From NCBI GenBank assembly GCA_017654735.1, contig JADPYG010000089.1:10001-74000 (forward strand): a stretch of DNA of 64,000 nt, in the 5' to 3' direction. This document shows, piece after piece, positions 10,418-21,234 of this stretch. Each line of letters begins with the position of its first letter. Position 1 is the stretch's first letter. The position numbers were made by a program, and so were the translations under genes. This DNA comes from Vishniacozyma victoriae (lineage: Eukaryota > Basidiomycota > Tremellomycetes > Tremellales > Bulleribasidiaceae). The notes beneath the pieces are model-generated. The model worked only from the letters and a program-made list of their open reading frames with translations. It was not told where the DNA came from and made no database searches.

Positions 10418-11441
10418 CTAGGTGTTTGTCTTGACTCGCTTGCTCCTCCTCTCATCTCCTGCTTTGCTTCCACTTGTTCTCCCCTCGGCCCTTGGCGGGT
10501 AGTTGTCATAGCTCGGCCAGGAGTCTGCATCCCCATTGGCGATTGCCTCTTCTTCATACTTTCTTACCAATGGCATGACTTTTTTGCCAAAGACGGCTAT
10601 GTCGTCTTGCAAGTGTAGGAAAGCGGTCTACGATACTCAACGCTTTGGATGACTGATAGATGAATGACTTACAAGAACCAAGTCAGCCCCAAAGCTCTTG
10701 AGCTGAATGATACGCCGAGCAACCTCTTCTGCCGTCCCGATCAATCCAGTCCGGAACCTTTCGTTGTACTGTACGAGATCCTTGACGCCTGCCGTCGCCC
10801 ACATGCCCTGTCCCTCTTTACTTGATTGACCAGCCTCTTTTACTGCATTTGCAAATTTGGCGAGAGCATTGGTATTGGCACCATTGACGATCTCGTCCAG
10901 CACAGCGTAGGCTTCCTCCTTGGTATCCCGTATGATGACAAAACCACTGAATGTGAGACTCTCTTCTTGCCACCGACTCACTTGATAGCCGTTTTGACCT
11001 GTCTTCCAAGGGCATGGCTCTGTTTTCGAACATCATCAATGTAAAGTTTGAAGGTTTCGTCCGTATTCCCGTTCATGAAGAACCAATCACAATGCTTGGC
11101 CGCCATTTCTTGAGCTGCTACTGAATTACCCCCCATGAATATCAGAATGGGCAAGACTGTCTCTGCTTCTGACTTCAAACTTGACTCAGTGGTAGGCGAA
11201 GCGAGCGGTTTGGGCGAAAGGTTGAATTCGTCATAATTGTAGAACCGGCCCTTGAAGTTGAAGGGGCTCTGCGACCAGATACCGCAAAGACATTGTATAA
11301 ATTCGGACAATTGTTTGTATCGCTCGTCATGCTACACCTCAGCTCTTGCCCTGAAAAGAGACTCACCTCGAGCCACGGCTCGCCGATCAATATGAACTCC
11401 TGTTTGAACCAGCCAGATACAACATTGACTGCTACACAGCG
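10418..11441 (-). pseudogene. C-terminal half of SfnG-like monooxygenase, cut by inversion
   Basis: Minus-strand exons begin at the breakpoint (about 11441) with VAVNVVSGWFKQEFILIGEP. They continue HDERYKQLSEFIQCLCGIW, NFKGRFYNYDEFNLSPKPL, PILIFMGGNSVAAQEMAAKH, FVIIRDTKEEAYAVLDEIV, GTAEEVARRIIQLKSFGAD and FLHLQDDIAVFGKKVMPLV, ending at the stop at 10418. These are the middle and C-terminal blocks of the SfnG/alkanesulfonate monooxygenase barrel, in the right order with ordinary introns. No start codon or promoter exists in front of it now, because the plus-strand neighbour at the breakpoint is the Baeyer-Villiger gene. The N-terminal half is at 4427-4835. No further stops or shifts are seen, which suggests the break is fairly recent. 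The tail is Lys/Arg-rich. Confidence 0.85.
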
Positions 11442-12405
11442 CTCTCGAGGATTCTCTGCTCAAGTACCTGGAAAGAACAGCTCCTGCCGAGTATTTGGAT
11501 GCTCTTCGACCCGATTATCGTGAGTTGATATTGCAAGCGCACCGCTGATCTCAGCTCTCGGGTGCAAACGACCTGCTTTCGATGCCGGCTGGCTTGAATC
11601 GCTGCACCAAGACAATGTCCATCTCACAAATAGTCCCATCAGCAATATCACCGAAGCCGGCATTCAGACTGTCGACGGAACCGAAACCAAGGCCGATATA
11701 ATCGTGTTTGCGACCGGATCAAACGTAGCGGAGCATGGACTCGGTCTCAATATCGGACTCTATGGGGAAGATGGCGTCGAGTTGAGATCTTACTGGAAGA
11801 GCATTGATGGCCCTCAATCATACCTCGGACTATCGGTTCCCAAGTTTCCCAACTACTTCATGGTCGTTGGCCCCAACGCAATCGCCGGGTCCTGGGGTTA
11901 TACAATAGGCAATCAGGTGAGTGAAATGATTCCAATCGACGCTGATCCTAGACCGCAGTGATAGCTCGCCTGGTCAAAGAGATGTACGACAACGATCTCA
12001 ATTCAATACAGCCTCGTGAAGATGTCTTTCACGCACATAACCTCGCTATCCAGCAACAGGTCTCGAACAGCGTGAGTCACTCATGCATACGTATATCTGA
12101 TATCGCAGACCATGGCGAGCAGTAAATGTACCAGCTGGTGGAGAATCACTGGGGGCCGCATATCGGTACCCAGCTCGCTTTCTGCTATTGGCTTGTGGCG
12201 TGCCACCCGCACCACCCGATGGGCAGACTGGCGAGCGGTCCGATTCACTTCTGCTGGACCCCTCGAGGAAGTGCAGATGACTGCAAGACAACGTCGTCGA
12301 GCAATTCAGCGAGCGGTGCTGTGGACCGCTATTGCTGTGGTTGGGGGTTACACGGCAAATTCGGTCAATGCACTGGCTTATATTAGACAGGCCTTCGATC
12401 TGTAG
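11440..12405 (+). pseudogene. C-terminal half of the Baeyer-Villiger monooxygenase, cut by inversion
   Basis: From 11441 the frame reads ALEDSLLKYLERTAPAEYLD and ALRPDY. After an intron (about 11519-11553) come LGCKRPAFDAGWLESLHQDN, then ADIIVFATGSNVAEHGL (the ATG motif of FAD monooxygenases) and NYFMVVGPNAIAGSWGYTIG. Exons after 11915 and 12073 lead to the stop at 12405. It directly continues the half gene at 4836-5839. No start codon or promoter serves it, since the preceding bases are the antisense SfnG-like gene. The C-terminal exon ends in a hydrophobic stretch (VLWTAIAVVGGYTANSVNAL), possibly a membrane-anchoring helix. Frame and splice sites are otherwise intact. Confidence 0.85.
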
Positions 12406-14926
12406 TTTGGCCCAAGAAATGCCGAGTTGACCGCGGATGAGCATGTTGAACATGTAGAAACAGAGGAAGCTGTATAGCGATGCATGGCTATATGCACGTA
12501 CGACTCCAGTTGCGTCTGTTCCACGATTTGCCTTTTTGAAACATCGTTTCCTTCTGAATCGGATGAATGAGCCTGCCATTCAGCTCCTGCCCATTCTTCG
12601 AAGCTTATCAAGCTCACCTGTTGTGCGATGATCGCATACACTGCTACCCTACTGACGTCCAAGAACTTTCCCTAAACCCTCTTATTGGGGCCCGACGTCG
12701 AAGCCTGATAATCTGGTATTGGGTGAATCTTGTCAGGAGAGCGTACCGATTTGCAGTGCGTTGCTTCGAACTTCAGACCAGTATCCCCAGTCGAGGGCAT
12801 CCTCCCCTATCACTCCACCTGCCGGGTAGCGAAGTTTGAAGTTGATGTCGGGATGGTAGGTCGAGTTTATGGGTGACGGTCCCTGATGGCGAGTGTCGAG
12901 CATAGGTAACAAAGATGACGGATTCGCTTGGAATAGCTCAATGCTGGAGTAATGTGGAAGCGCCGACGGGAAATGTGTGGGCTGACAAGAATGCTGAGCA
13001 ATGAAGCCCCTCGAGAAGCCCGGCTGTACCTAGACGTCAGCGAGACAGGCAAATGAATTGCTTACCAATGGGCGACGCAGGGGTCTCACTTCTTCTGTCC
13101 GGCTCTTTCCGTGTTACGGAGATCTAGTCACACTTCTTCACCAGTCCATCCTCTGTAGCACTCGCCGGACCACACACCGCGATCCCTGTTTCCCTTGGCG
13201 CTTTCAAGAGTTTGATTTTCGCCGAGTCGATCAAAGCCGATGGACCGCTGGAGAGACGAGTCAAAAGTGAGGTGGATAGCTAAGCGATGCGAGCTGAGGC
13301 GTTGAGAGGGATCGACCTGTACGTGAGGATTCCGCAAAAGTTTACCATTGACGGAGGTCACCAGGAGTGGTGTGCGCGAAAGATGTTGACCGAGATCATT
13401 GCCGGTTAAGGATGCATCGGACAGAAAGAAATCTCTAAAAGTCAAGTCAGCCTCGGATAGGTGAAGATACTTTCCCTGCTTGGTCGACGTGTCCCCTCGT
13501 TTCCCCTCTGCTCAACCTGCCTGATCTGCAGCCTCATACTCATATTCCCGGTCCCGACCCATCCGTCCATACTTCTTTCGATTCGAGTCCTCCAGGCGCA
13601 CCCATATCCCTTCCCGTCATTCCGAGCCCCAGTGGTGATGACTGCATATCAAGCAAGGATCGGTTAAAACGAAGTAGATGGTTTAGAACGGAGGAGCCAT
13701 TGAGATCGCTTATATAGAGTGGTTCGTGAGTCTAGTTCAAGTGGATGTTGAACACGAGTGGGCGTGGTCCGAGTAAGGTCGAGATGTGGTGGACCGGATC
13801 ATGCGAGATGAGTGAGGTGAGCCGGAATGCGTCGATTAGGCGTCCAATGTTGGCTGGATATCAGCAGAGGACGAAACAATGTGGCTCACCTTCCATGGAC
13901 CGAGTCTTTCCCTCCATCCAAACTATATTCCCCTACTTTCCAAGAAATGAACTAGCCGAGTCGGACGGATAAGAGTTGCGAGCTCTGAGCAAGAGAGGGA
14001 CGAGCCGAGTCGAGGTATGTGTTTGTTATCTTGATCTAGTCGATTCGGATGTATACATTATCTTGGCAGTCGTGACTGGTAGTCAGTCAGCAGCGTTGAT
14101 AAAAGACGTACTTTAAGATCACTCACCGAACAAGCCCACCGAAAAAGTCCCCTCTTCCTGATCCACGAATCTCTTCTAGCAACTTCGGCCTAGCTCCAGA
14201 CCATGTAGGGATGATCATTGGATGACCAGATCAATGAGCATCGAGGAAATCGTGACGGGCATCGACCATTGAGCGATAGGTTGTAGATCACTCAGGGGCT
14301 TGGTAAAGATAGAGATTACAATTGTTGTCGTCGATGAACTACGTAATCAGTACCCATGTCATGAGAGTAGAACTCACTAGTGTTTCTCGCCGTCATGTTG
14401 GTAATAAGAGTATATGGTTCGATATCGGCCTTAGTGACCCGTCAGCCTATCTTCCATCTCCAGGTCACTCTCTAGCATACAGACCGATCAAAAGGCATTT
14501 TTTCAGGAGTGGACTGCGAGACAAGACGATCGTGACAGGCGAAAATCGATAATGCATGAACTGGTAATGAAACTACAGTAACGATACGCAATAGGTTACA
14601 GAGATGTTTGGTGAAACCGACAACGCGTCGAATCCAATGTGGCGGATCCTAGATCCACATCACTAACCGCCCACACCACTAACCCCCTACTAACCCCCTA
14701 ACCCCCTACACCCCCCGAAACGATAAACTCCAAAAAAGTCGGATAAGAGGGATTTCAATGTTTTCGCCCTGAGCCCCACTCTGTTATCTTGTCTTACTTA
14801 ATCAGCGCCCGGTCTTCACATTTACTGCCACTAAACAACGAGACATTAGGCGGCTCGTCAGCTCAGAGCATCGCGATTGGCATCTTCTTCGAGTAAAGTT
14901 TGCATTCACGTCATTCTCGCATTATC
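12406..14926. other. 2.5 kb gene-poor region with telomere-like tract
   Basis: No gene model holds together. On the minus strand around 13660-13130 there is a TATA-like box (CTCTATATAAGC, about 13717), a good intron end (CTGACTTGACTTTTAG, about 13440) and an open stretch DFFLSDASLTGNDLGQHLSR with a possible continuation TGIAVCGPASATEDGLVKK. These may be exons of a small unknown or decayed gene, but exon phases do not join convincingly. The telomere-type repeat at 14679-14710 lies near the right edge. Confidence 0.4.
14679..14710. repeat. interstitial telomere-like repeat (TAACCCCC units)
   Basis: Three TAACCCCC units are seen, the first separated from the others by an extra TAC, within a wider C-rich tract (14655-14717). 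TTAGGGGG is the telomere unit reported for Cryptococcus. The orientation (C-rich strand on plus) is that of a left chromosome end reading inward. Confidence 0.7.
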
Positions 14927-17748
14927 TCAAAGCGCTAGCGTCTCCGATGTGGGTGGTGCCGCAAACTGAGTCTGAAAAGGAGCAGGCGGCCATTCTCCGT
15001 TTGCCTCATACCTGACAACTCGGCTGTGGCTGCCGCTACCCACAACCTCTTCCACATCACCCAATCGCACTACCGCTTCAGTGTTCGGCGGAACTTCGAA
15101 TTCTACTTTCAATTGATCAGAGGATAGGGACCAGGATACCGCCGCCTTGCCGTATGGTGTAATCGTGTGTGCGGTAGCTTGGGTCACTGTGCCTCCTGGG
15201 AGAGGTTGAATGAGGAAGCGTTTATACCCGGGCTCGAGGGGCTTGAGGCCAGCGACCGTGCTGTGCAGGAAGCTAGCCACGGCTCCTAGGGCGTAGTGAT
15301 TGAACGACGTCATCTCCCCTGGCTACAGATTAGTGCGGAAGTCCAAAATGCAGTGAAGGTGACTGACGTTGATGGAGCCGTCAGGCAAGAGACTGTCCCA
15401 TCTTTCCCAGATAGTGGATGCGCCCATAGTAACTGGGTACAACCAGCTCGGACATCCCTTCTCCTGCAACATCCTATATGCGACTTGTAGATGCCCAGCC
15501 TCGACCAGGGCATTCAAGATGCCAGGGGTGCCCGCAAATCCGGTAGCGATCCGGAAGCTACCTTTCCTTGCTAGCCGTATAAGCCTCTCTGCAGCTCCCT
15601 GTATCTGGTGATCATCTAACAATTTGAACTGGAACGCCAGACAGTATGCGGTTTGGGTGTCGCTCGAGAGCCGACCGGAAGGGGTGAGGTATTCGTGCTG
15701 GAATGCTTTTCGTAATTTGGCATGTTCCCTCGCGTACCTTTCGTGTTCGGACAACATGCCTAGAATTTTGGCTACATTCGAGGCAGTGCCAACAACGGCT
15801 ACGAGGTACGCGTCGGCAACCAAAAACTGGTCCGTCAGACCTGCTCCTGGATCGTCAGGAGGAGCTCGTGGGTCGAGCCTTGATGTAAGCGTTCGCAACC
15901 CCCAGCAGACCAAATGATCTCACCAGTCGGAAAGTTGAAATCCATCTCGAGGGTTGTGCCACAGGCCATTACTACCCCTTTTGATTCCTTTGTCCAGCCA
16001 AGTAGTGATACTAGTCCACATCTCCTCGAGGATCAAGGTCGATCCGTATGCGAGGTGTAGGTCTTTTGGGGTGATGACAGCAACGTCACCCTGATACAGT
16101 CAGCCTGGCTCTTGGTACTCCTCGGAAGTCCTCACCCAGACAGCTTGAGCAATAGGACCTCCACCGAATGCGCTCAGCGTATCGGGCACTACAAGAGGAA
16201 CAATGCCGTCCGAATCTTTGAGTTGCTCTTCCGAGAGGTCATGTAGCCAGTTTGCCAGGAAACCGGAGGTGTCGTATAAGAATGATGCCGTCGGTGCGAA
16301 CGCTTGCAGATCGCCTGTCCAGCCAAGTCTGATCTCAGCATAGCACACGTAGCGATATCACAAGCCCACCTCTCGTCTCGTTGCGGACAGTCTGTTGGTA
16401 GTCCTACGAAATTGCCACGAAGTCCCCACACCACGTTTTGGTGTAGTTTGTTGATCAAGTCGTGTGAGCAAGAAAAGTCGCCGATACGTTCCATGTCGGA
16501 ATGTACGACTACGGCCTCGAAATTGTTCATGTAGTCGTCCAGAATACTAAGGGGTCCACTCACTTCACAAAACCTAAATCCGTGTGTTGTGAAAGCCGGT
16601 TGCCATTGGGTCAATGGTTTCTTCCCCAGATAGATCTTGTCGGTGGCTTTCGCGGATCGTAAAGGTCGAGTCCCGAGTTCTCCCTTGTCCAATACTTCAG
16701 CGAACCGTAGAATAAGACAGTCATTGGCAGACTTGCTTGCTGGGACGTTCATGACCCTGACCCATCCGACCAAGTTCTGACCAAAGTCGATGATCTTTTT
16801 GTGGGAAGGAGTCGAGAGTAAAGATTTTGGCCTGAGGACCTCTGTCTCGCGGATGGGGGGAGCCTCGGGAGCGATCAATGACGTAGATTTCGGAAGGGTA
16901 ATGACTTTGGTCGATCGCCATTCCGTATGAGATAGGCTCGCGTCGAACACTTCACCGTCGTACAGGGCGGACTCGAGAAGCTGACCATAGCTCCATTCCC
17001 ACCTTTCGTCGGTGAAGGCGACCGCCTGCCCGTCGTGTTCAAGTTGGAGCTGGACACCAATCTCAGCACCCCAGATATTGCGACGCTGCTCGGCCCAAGT
17101 CAAGCGACCGCTATACCATCCCTCCCCTACAACTACCTCGATGACGTTATCTCCGTCCACCAAAACGCCCTCCTCGATTACATATGTCTGATAATGAAGG
17201 CGATGATTGTAGGATTGCCAGCCTGGAGCGAGGACATGATCGCCAATACGCTTGCCGTTGACCTTGATCTGGTACACCCCTAGAGCAGTTGCGTAGATAC
17301 GGCTTCGTCCAGTCCCCAGATTTATTGATACAGTCTTACGAGTGTAAAATGGACGCTTGGGTGCATTGGCGGGAGGAGTGATATCAGGAGCTATGACCAA
17401 CGCTGTCCAATCTTCGCGATCGAGGAGAGCGGCTTCTAAGGTCTCGGTGAAAGAATCCGTCCACTCGGAATCGCCCTTGGCTCGGACGCTGACCTGGACT
17501 ACCTCCCTAGATTTCAAAGGCTGCGCGTCCTTTGGCCAGGGGACTTCGACATTGTTTCTTGTGTCTTCGTCGTATTTGGTGATTTCGTCGCCTCGTCGCA
17601 GGGTAATCTCAAAGGCACTCTGGATCCATCCTTGGGCCGTTTGATGGTCTTGCTCGTATCTCCAGGACAAAGACGGGCGAGCCTGACCTATACCGATAGG
17701 GCTGGCGTTACGACCAAATGTCAACTTGCTGATACGTGGTGCCGCCAT
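14927..17748 (-). CDS. alpha-L-rhamnosidase, glycoside hydrolase family 78
   Basis: Start ATG at 17748 (MAAPRISKLTFGRN); a long first exon and several short introns give about 860 residues ending at 14927. N-terminal beta-sandwich domains contain ATALGVYQIKVNGKRIGDHV, LAPGWQSYNHRLHYQTY and the block FGQNLVGWVRV. The (alpha/alpha)6 catalytic part begins GLRGNFVGLPTDCPQRDERL and continues GWTGDLQAFAPTASFLYD after an intron; DERLGWTGD is the GH78 catalytic-acid region. Then YPVTMGASTIWERWDSLLPD (the WERWD motif) and SFNHYALGAVASFLH follow, and a C-terminal beta domain. These match bacterial- and fungal-type GH78 enzymes that release terminal L-rhamnose. No signal peptide is evident, so it may act inside the cell on imported rhamnosides, with the divergent sugar porter at 18501 as natural partner. 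Confidence in the family is high. Confidence 0.92.
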
Positions 17749-18500
17749 CGCAGTGTAATGTCCGGGAAAATTCAGTTTAGATGATGGTAAATGGCAGAAT
17801 GAAAAGCAGCTCGGGCGCTATGTAAGCATTGTCATCTTAGAAACCGCTGCCTGACCGAGATTGCTTCGCAACATCATTGCTCCAAGCAATTACACCGGTT
17901 ACGCAAATCTCGGCGATCATGTGATGCCATTGCCAATTGCCCCACCAAAGATTGCCCGGGGCCATTTGCGTGGCCATTGATTCCATCCAAGCAGCGGTAG
18001 TCTCGGTAGTCTCGGCAATCATCGACTGCCGGTATGTTGCCAATCGTTGCCATTCGCTATTTGCTATCCTCGTTTTCCGCCATGGTGAAACACCTGAACA
18101 CTGCTCGGGCCATCAATTTACCGTAATGACCAATATGTAGTCATCACTCATCCGGTCACCTCGGGCTACTGCAAATAGCAACATCGACCTAATCCTGGCA
18201 GCCCTCCGCGGGGCGGAAGATTATCACGACGCGTCGGGGATAGTAATATCCACCGGGAAAAGCCTAGTCCTTGCAGCCCTCCGCGGGGCGGGAAATCATT
18301 ATTACGCGTCGGCGATCGACATTTAGTCTATGAGCCTCCGGGGTCCCTTGGGGCATCACCTTCACAGTTGAGACGCCACCAGATCTCGCCCAGTAATACG
18401 GTACAATAGGTGTCCCGGTGGCTTGACTCCTCACAGTCTCGACCAGAATACATAAGCTGCGTATAATTTAAGAGACGGGCCTCAATCCACCTTTTCCGCG
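17749..18500. promoter_or_regulatory. divergent promoter of rhamnosidase and sugar porter, with GC-rich direct repeats
   Basis: 750 bp between divergent starts. It holds two imperfect ~54-bp direct repeats (about 18188-18241 and 18263-18317) sharing the exact core GCAGCCCTCCGCGGGGCGG, centred on the palindrome CCGCGG. Nearer the rhamnosidase start are many short ATTGCC/TTGCCA copies (17885-18055) and a tandem CGGTAGTCT CGGTAGTCT (about 17994-18011). These look like transcription-factor sites shared by the two genes. Confidence 0.5.
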
Positions 18501-20899
18501 ATGTCCCAGATGGCCGAACAGCATATTGACCTGCACGATGAGAAGCTGAACGAGATCGACCACAAGGAATTGGCCGAGGTGGATTACGGTTTGAGAAAGT
18601 CCCGCTTTGATGATCTGTCGATACCTCGAACTCTGTGGGTCTTCAGGAAGACCGTTCTTGTTGTTTTGTCGGTATACACCGGTACGTTTGATGATGATGT
18701 CTCTCCCCAACCAATGAGCTGACTTGGCAAGGGTACTTATGCGAAGGCTTCGAGGTAAATGAATGATAAGAACTCAGTGTGACCAAGTGACTGATCGTTA
18801 GCTTGGAGCTGGTGGTAGCATCGTCGCCAACGCAGGATTTATAAAGGAGTTTGGGACAGGCGGAGAGGGTGTCCGCGCTTTAGATCCAACTTGGCGCAAG
18901 TCCTTCAGCTGAGATGACGTTCTGTGGGCTGATCTTTAGTCTCGTCGTGGAGTGCCCTGCTCGTTAGTCTCTCTCCTGCACTCCGTTTTCGGTGTTTGAC
19001 ATGTCTAGAACGTCGGGCAGATCCTCACCTTCACATACATTGGTTGGTGAGATCTTCGTCATTTAGCGGATACCAGCCGCTGATCTCATCAGGTTCGCCG
19101 AAAGGTTTGGTCGAAAATGGTCATTCTATCTCGCCTGGATCTGGCTTGTAGTTGTGGGTTCTATTGCCCATTTATTGAAGGCAGACGCTGAAGCTTCAGG
19201 GTTGCGTCTTCCTAAACTTCGCCAAGTCTCCCTCTACATGGGTATGTTACATTGATCATGCTGAATCGCTATCGCACTTGTCACGGTCCTGATGATCGCA
19301 GGCGCTTGCAAAGCTGTGCAATGGGGCCGGTATCGGTATCCTCCAGATCGTCTGCCAGATCTACGTAATGGAGATCGCTCCTAACCGTATCCGAGGGGGC
19401 CTGATTGTGTTCCAAGCTGTCTGGTACGTCAGCTGACGGTCCAAGCTGCGCGTCTGACTGATGTCCAGGTCAAATGTCGGCGGCATCATTGTAGCCCTTA
19501 TGATGCAGCAGCTCAACAAGACCCGACCGGATGACTACTTGTTGGCCATGCGAGTGCTTTGGGTGCCTATTGGACTGATGATCTTGGTACGTCCGTTCGA
19601 CATCGCGGATTTGTCAGAAACAGATCTCACACTCAGTTCTGGATGTGGATTCCCGAGTCCCCGTGGTTCCACGCACGAAAGGGAAACAAGCAAGCCGCCA
19701 TGACCTCACTTCGAAAGCTCTATGGCAACGTCGAAGGATACGATTTCGAAGAAGAGTACTCCATTATTGAGCGAACAATCATCCATGAGCGGGATGTACT
19801 GGCCCACAAGCCGACTTACTTGGACTGTTTCCGAGGGGTCAATCGGGTAGGTTCTCCTGTCTGGTGGTTGTTCCTATGAAAAGCTGACCTGTAGAAACGA
19901 ACTCTTTCCATCATGCTGCTCTCCGCTTGCGGACAGCTGGGGGGCCTATCGATCATCAGCACATATTCGACCTGTACGTGTATCACGTTTACCTAGCTGG
20001 TACATTGTTACTGATGGTCAAGACTTCTTCTCACTAGCCGGTCTTGACGATCCTTTCCTTGGAAGTTTGATATTGTCGTACGTCGTCCCCTGTTTGATGC
20101 ACAACCCTTTCTGACATCTCCCAGCTGTGTAAACTTGCTGGCAGTGCTTCTCTGGTCTTTGACCACGGACAAACTCGGTCGACGAACAATCCTACTGCCC
20201 TGTCAAACTTTGTTGGTCGTAATTCTCTTTGTGGTCGGAGGTCTTCACTTCTCCGGGGCTACTGAAACCGATCCCACACTCGCCAATGCCGCTGCCGGGA
20301 CTGCTTTGGTGAGTGTCAATCGCGGCAGTTGAGAAGACACCATACTGATGATTTCAGCTGGCCATTTGCTGCCTGTGGACATTCTCATTCCAAGTCATTG
20401 CAATGTCTCAGTATGTATTCTCGGCGGAACTTCCGTCGGCTCTATTGAGAAGTGAGTCTCATCCCACACGAGTCTGTGAACTTTTTGTTTACGTGCGCAG
20501 TGAGGACTGGACCAGTAACTTTCCTTGTCAACTCGATTCTCGGTATCGCAACCTGGTAAGATGAACATCTGGAAGTCATGTTTTCGCAAGCTGACGTTCC
20601 AGTTACGCTACCCCGCCAATGCTACTCAATCTCTCGCTCATGACTGGATTCGTTTACGGCGCCTTCTCTCTGCCTATCTGTATCTGCATGTGGCTGTTTA
20701 TTCCCGAGACCAAGGGGTAAGTCCTGAATCATCGCTTCACGAAATCTGGGCTGAGCTGAGCTCATCTTGCAGTCGAGCCACGGCTGAGATTGACGAACTT
20801 TACGAGCGCAAGATCCCCGCCTGGCGATGGGGCAAGACAGTCACTGCTGTTGAAGAGCAAATGCAGTCTGCCGTCCGAGCTCGACCAGTCGGTGAGTAG
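18501..20899 (+). CDS. MFS sugar porter
   Basis: Start ATG at 18501 (MSQMAEQHIDLHDEKLNE). At least ten introns; exons read through to the stop at 20899. Landmarks of the sugar porter family: YLCEGFELGAGGSIVANAGF (helix 1), GQILTFTYIGWFAERFGRKW (the RFGRK loop 2-3), MEIAPNRIRGGLIVFQ, WIPESPWFHARKGNKQAAM (PESPW), QLGGLSIISTYSTYYFFSLA, TDKLGRRTILLP and the PETKG end. The protein should sit in the plasma membrane and take up a mono- or oligosaccharide by proton symport. It shares a promoter region with the rhamnosidase, so rhamnose or a rhamnoside is a fair guess at the substrate, by inference only. N-terminus and C-terminal tail are hydrophilic. Confidence 0.88.
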
Positions 20900-21234
20900 A
20901 ATAGTCGAGGCCTTTCGAGTGGTGGAGTTGCGGAGATTGGTGATTTCGGCGAGCTAGGATCACTTAGGTGTACTTGTAAATTGCCTCTATGTAGTTAACG
21001 GATGAAAGATGTGTTTGTTGCTGCCAAGATAATTGTTTTTCATGAGAAAGCTCAGCCAGATATCTAGGCAGCGCTATCGTTCCTCTCGACAAGTGAACTA
21101 GCAGATCTGCAGTCCCCACTTGATTCTGCCGAGACAACATCTGTGACTAGTCGCCAGACAGTGAGACTCAGGCAAGATCTTCGTGACCTCTCGGTACCGG
21201 TTTTGGAAGGTTGTAATGGGGAAGTATGTTGATT
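20900..21234. other. 3' intergenic region between convergent genes
   Basis: AT-richer spacer downstream of the porter and of the lactonase. No ORF or repeat of interest seen. Confidence 0.4.

Larger units (their letters stand above)
4836..11440. other. 6.6 kb inverted segment with both breakpoints inside genes
   Basis: At the left junction (4835/4836) plus-strand SfnG-like coding sequence meets minus-strand Baeyer-Villiger coding sequence. At the right junction (about 11440/11441) the missing half of the SfnG-like gene (minus) meets the missing half of the Baeyer-Villiger gene (plus). Turning the segment round restores both reading frames to within one or two bases. Inside are the DUR3-like transporter and the MDR enzyme, plus the half-genes. 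No transposon or long inverted repeat is visible at the junctions; 11438-11443 is the palindrome AGCGCT. Confidence 0.85.

Noticed and set aside
4836..11440. Idea that the split monooxygenases are two separate duplicated genes
   Set aside because: Each half ends exactly where the other begins in the family alignment, at the same two positions; duplication would leave overlap or unrelated ends.
18188..18317. CRISPR-like or tandem satellite array
   Set aside because: Only two imperfect copies in a promoter of a eukaryotic genome; regulatory repeats are the simpler reading.
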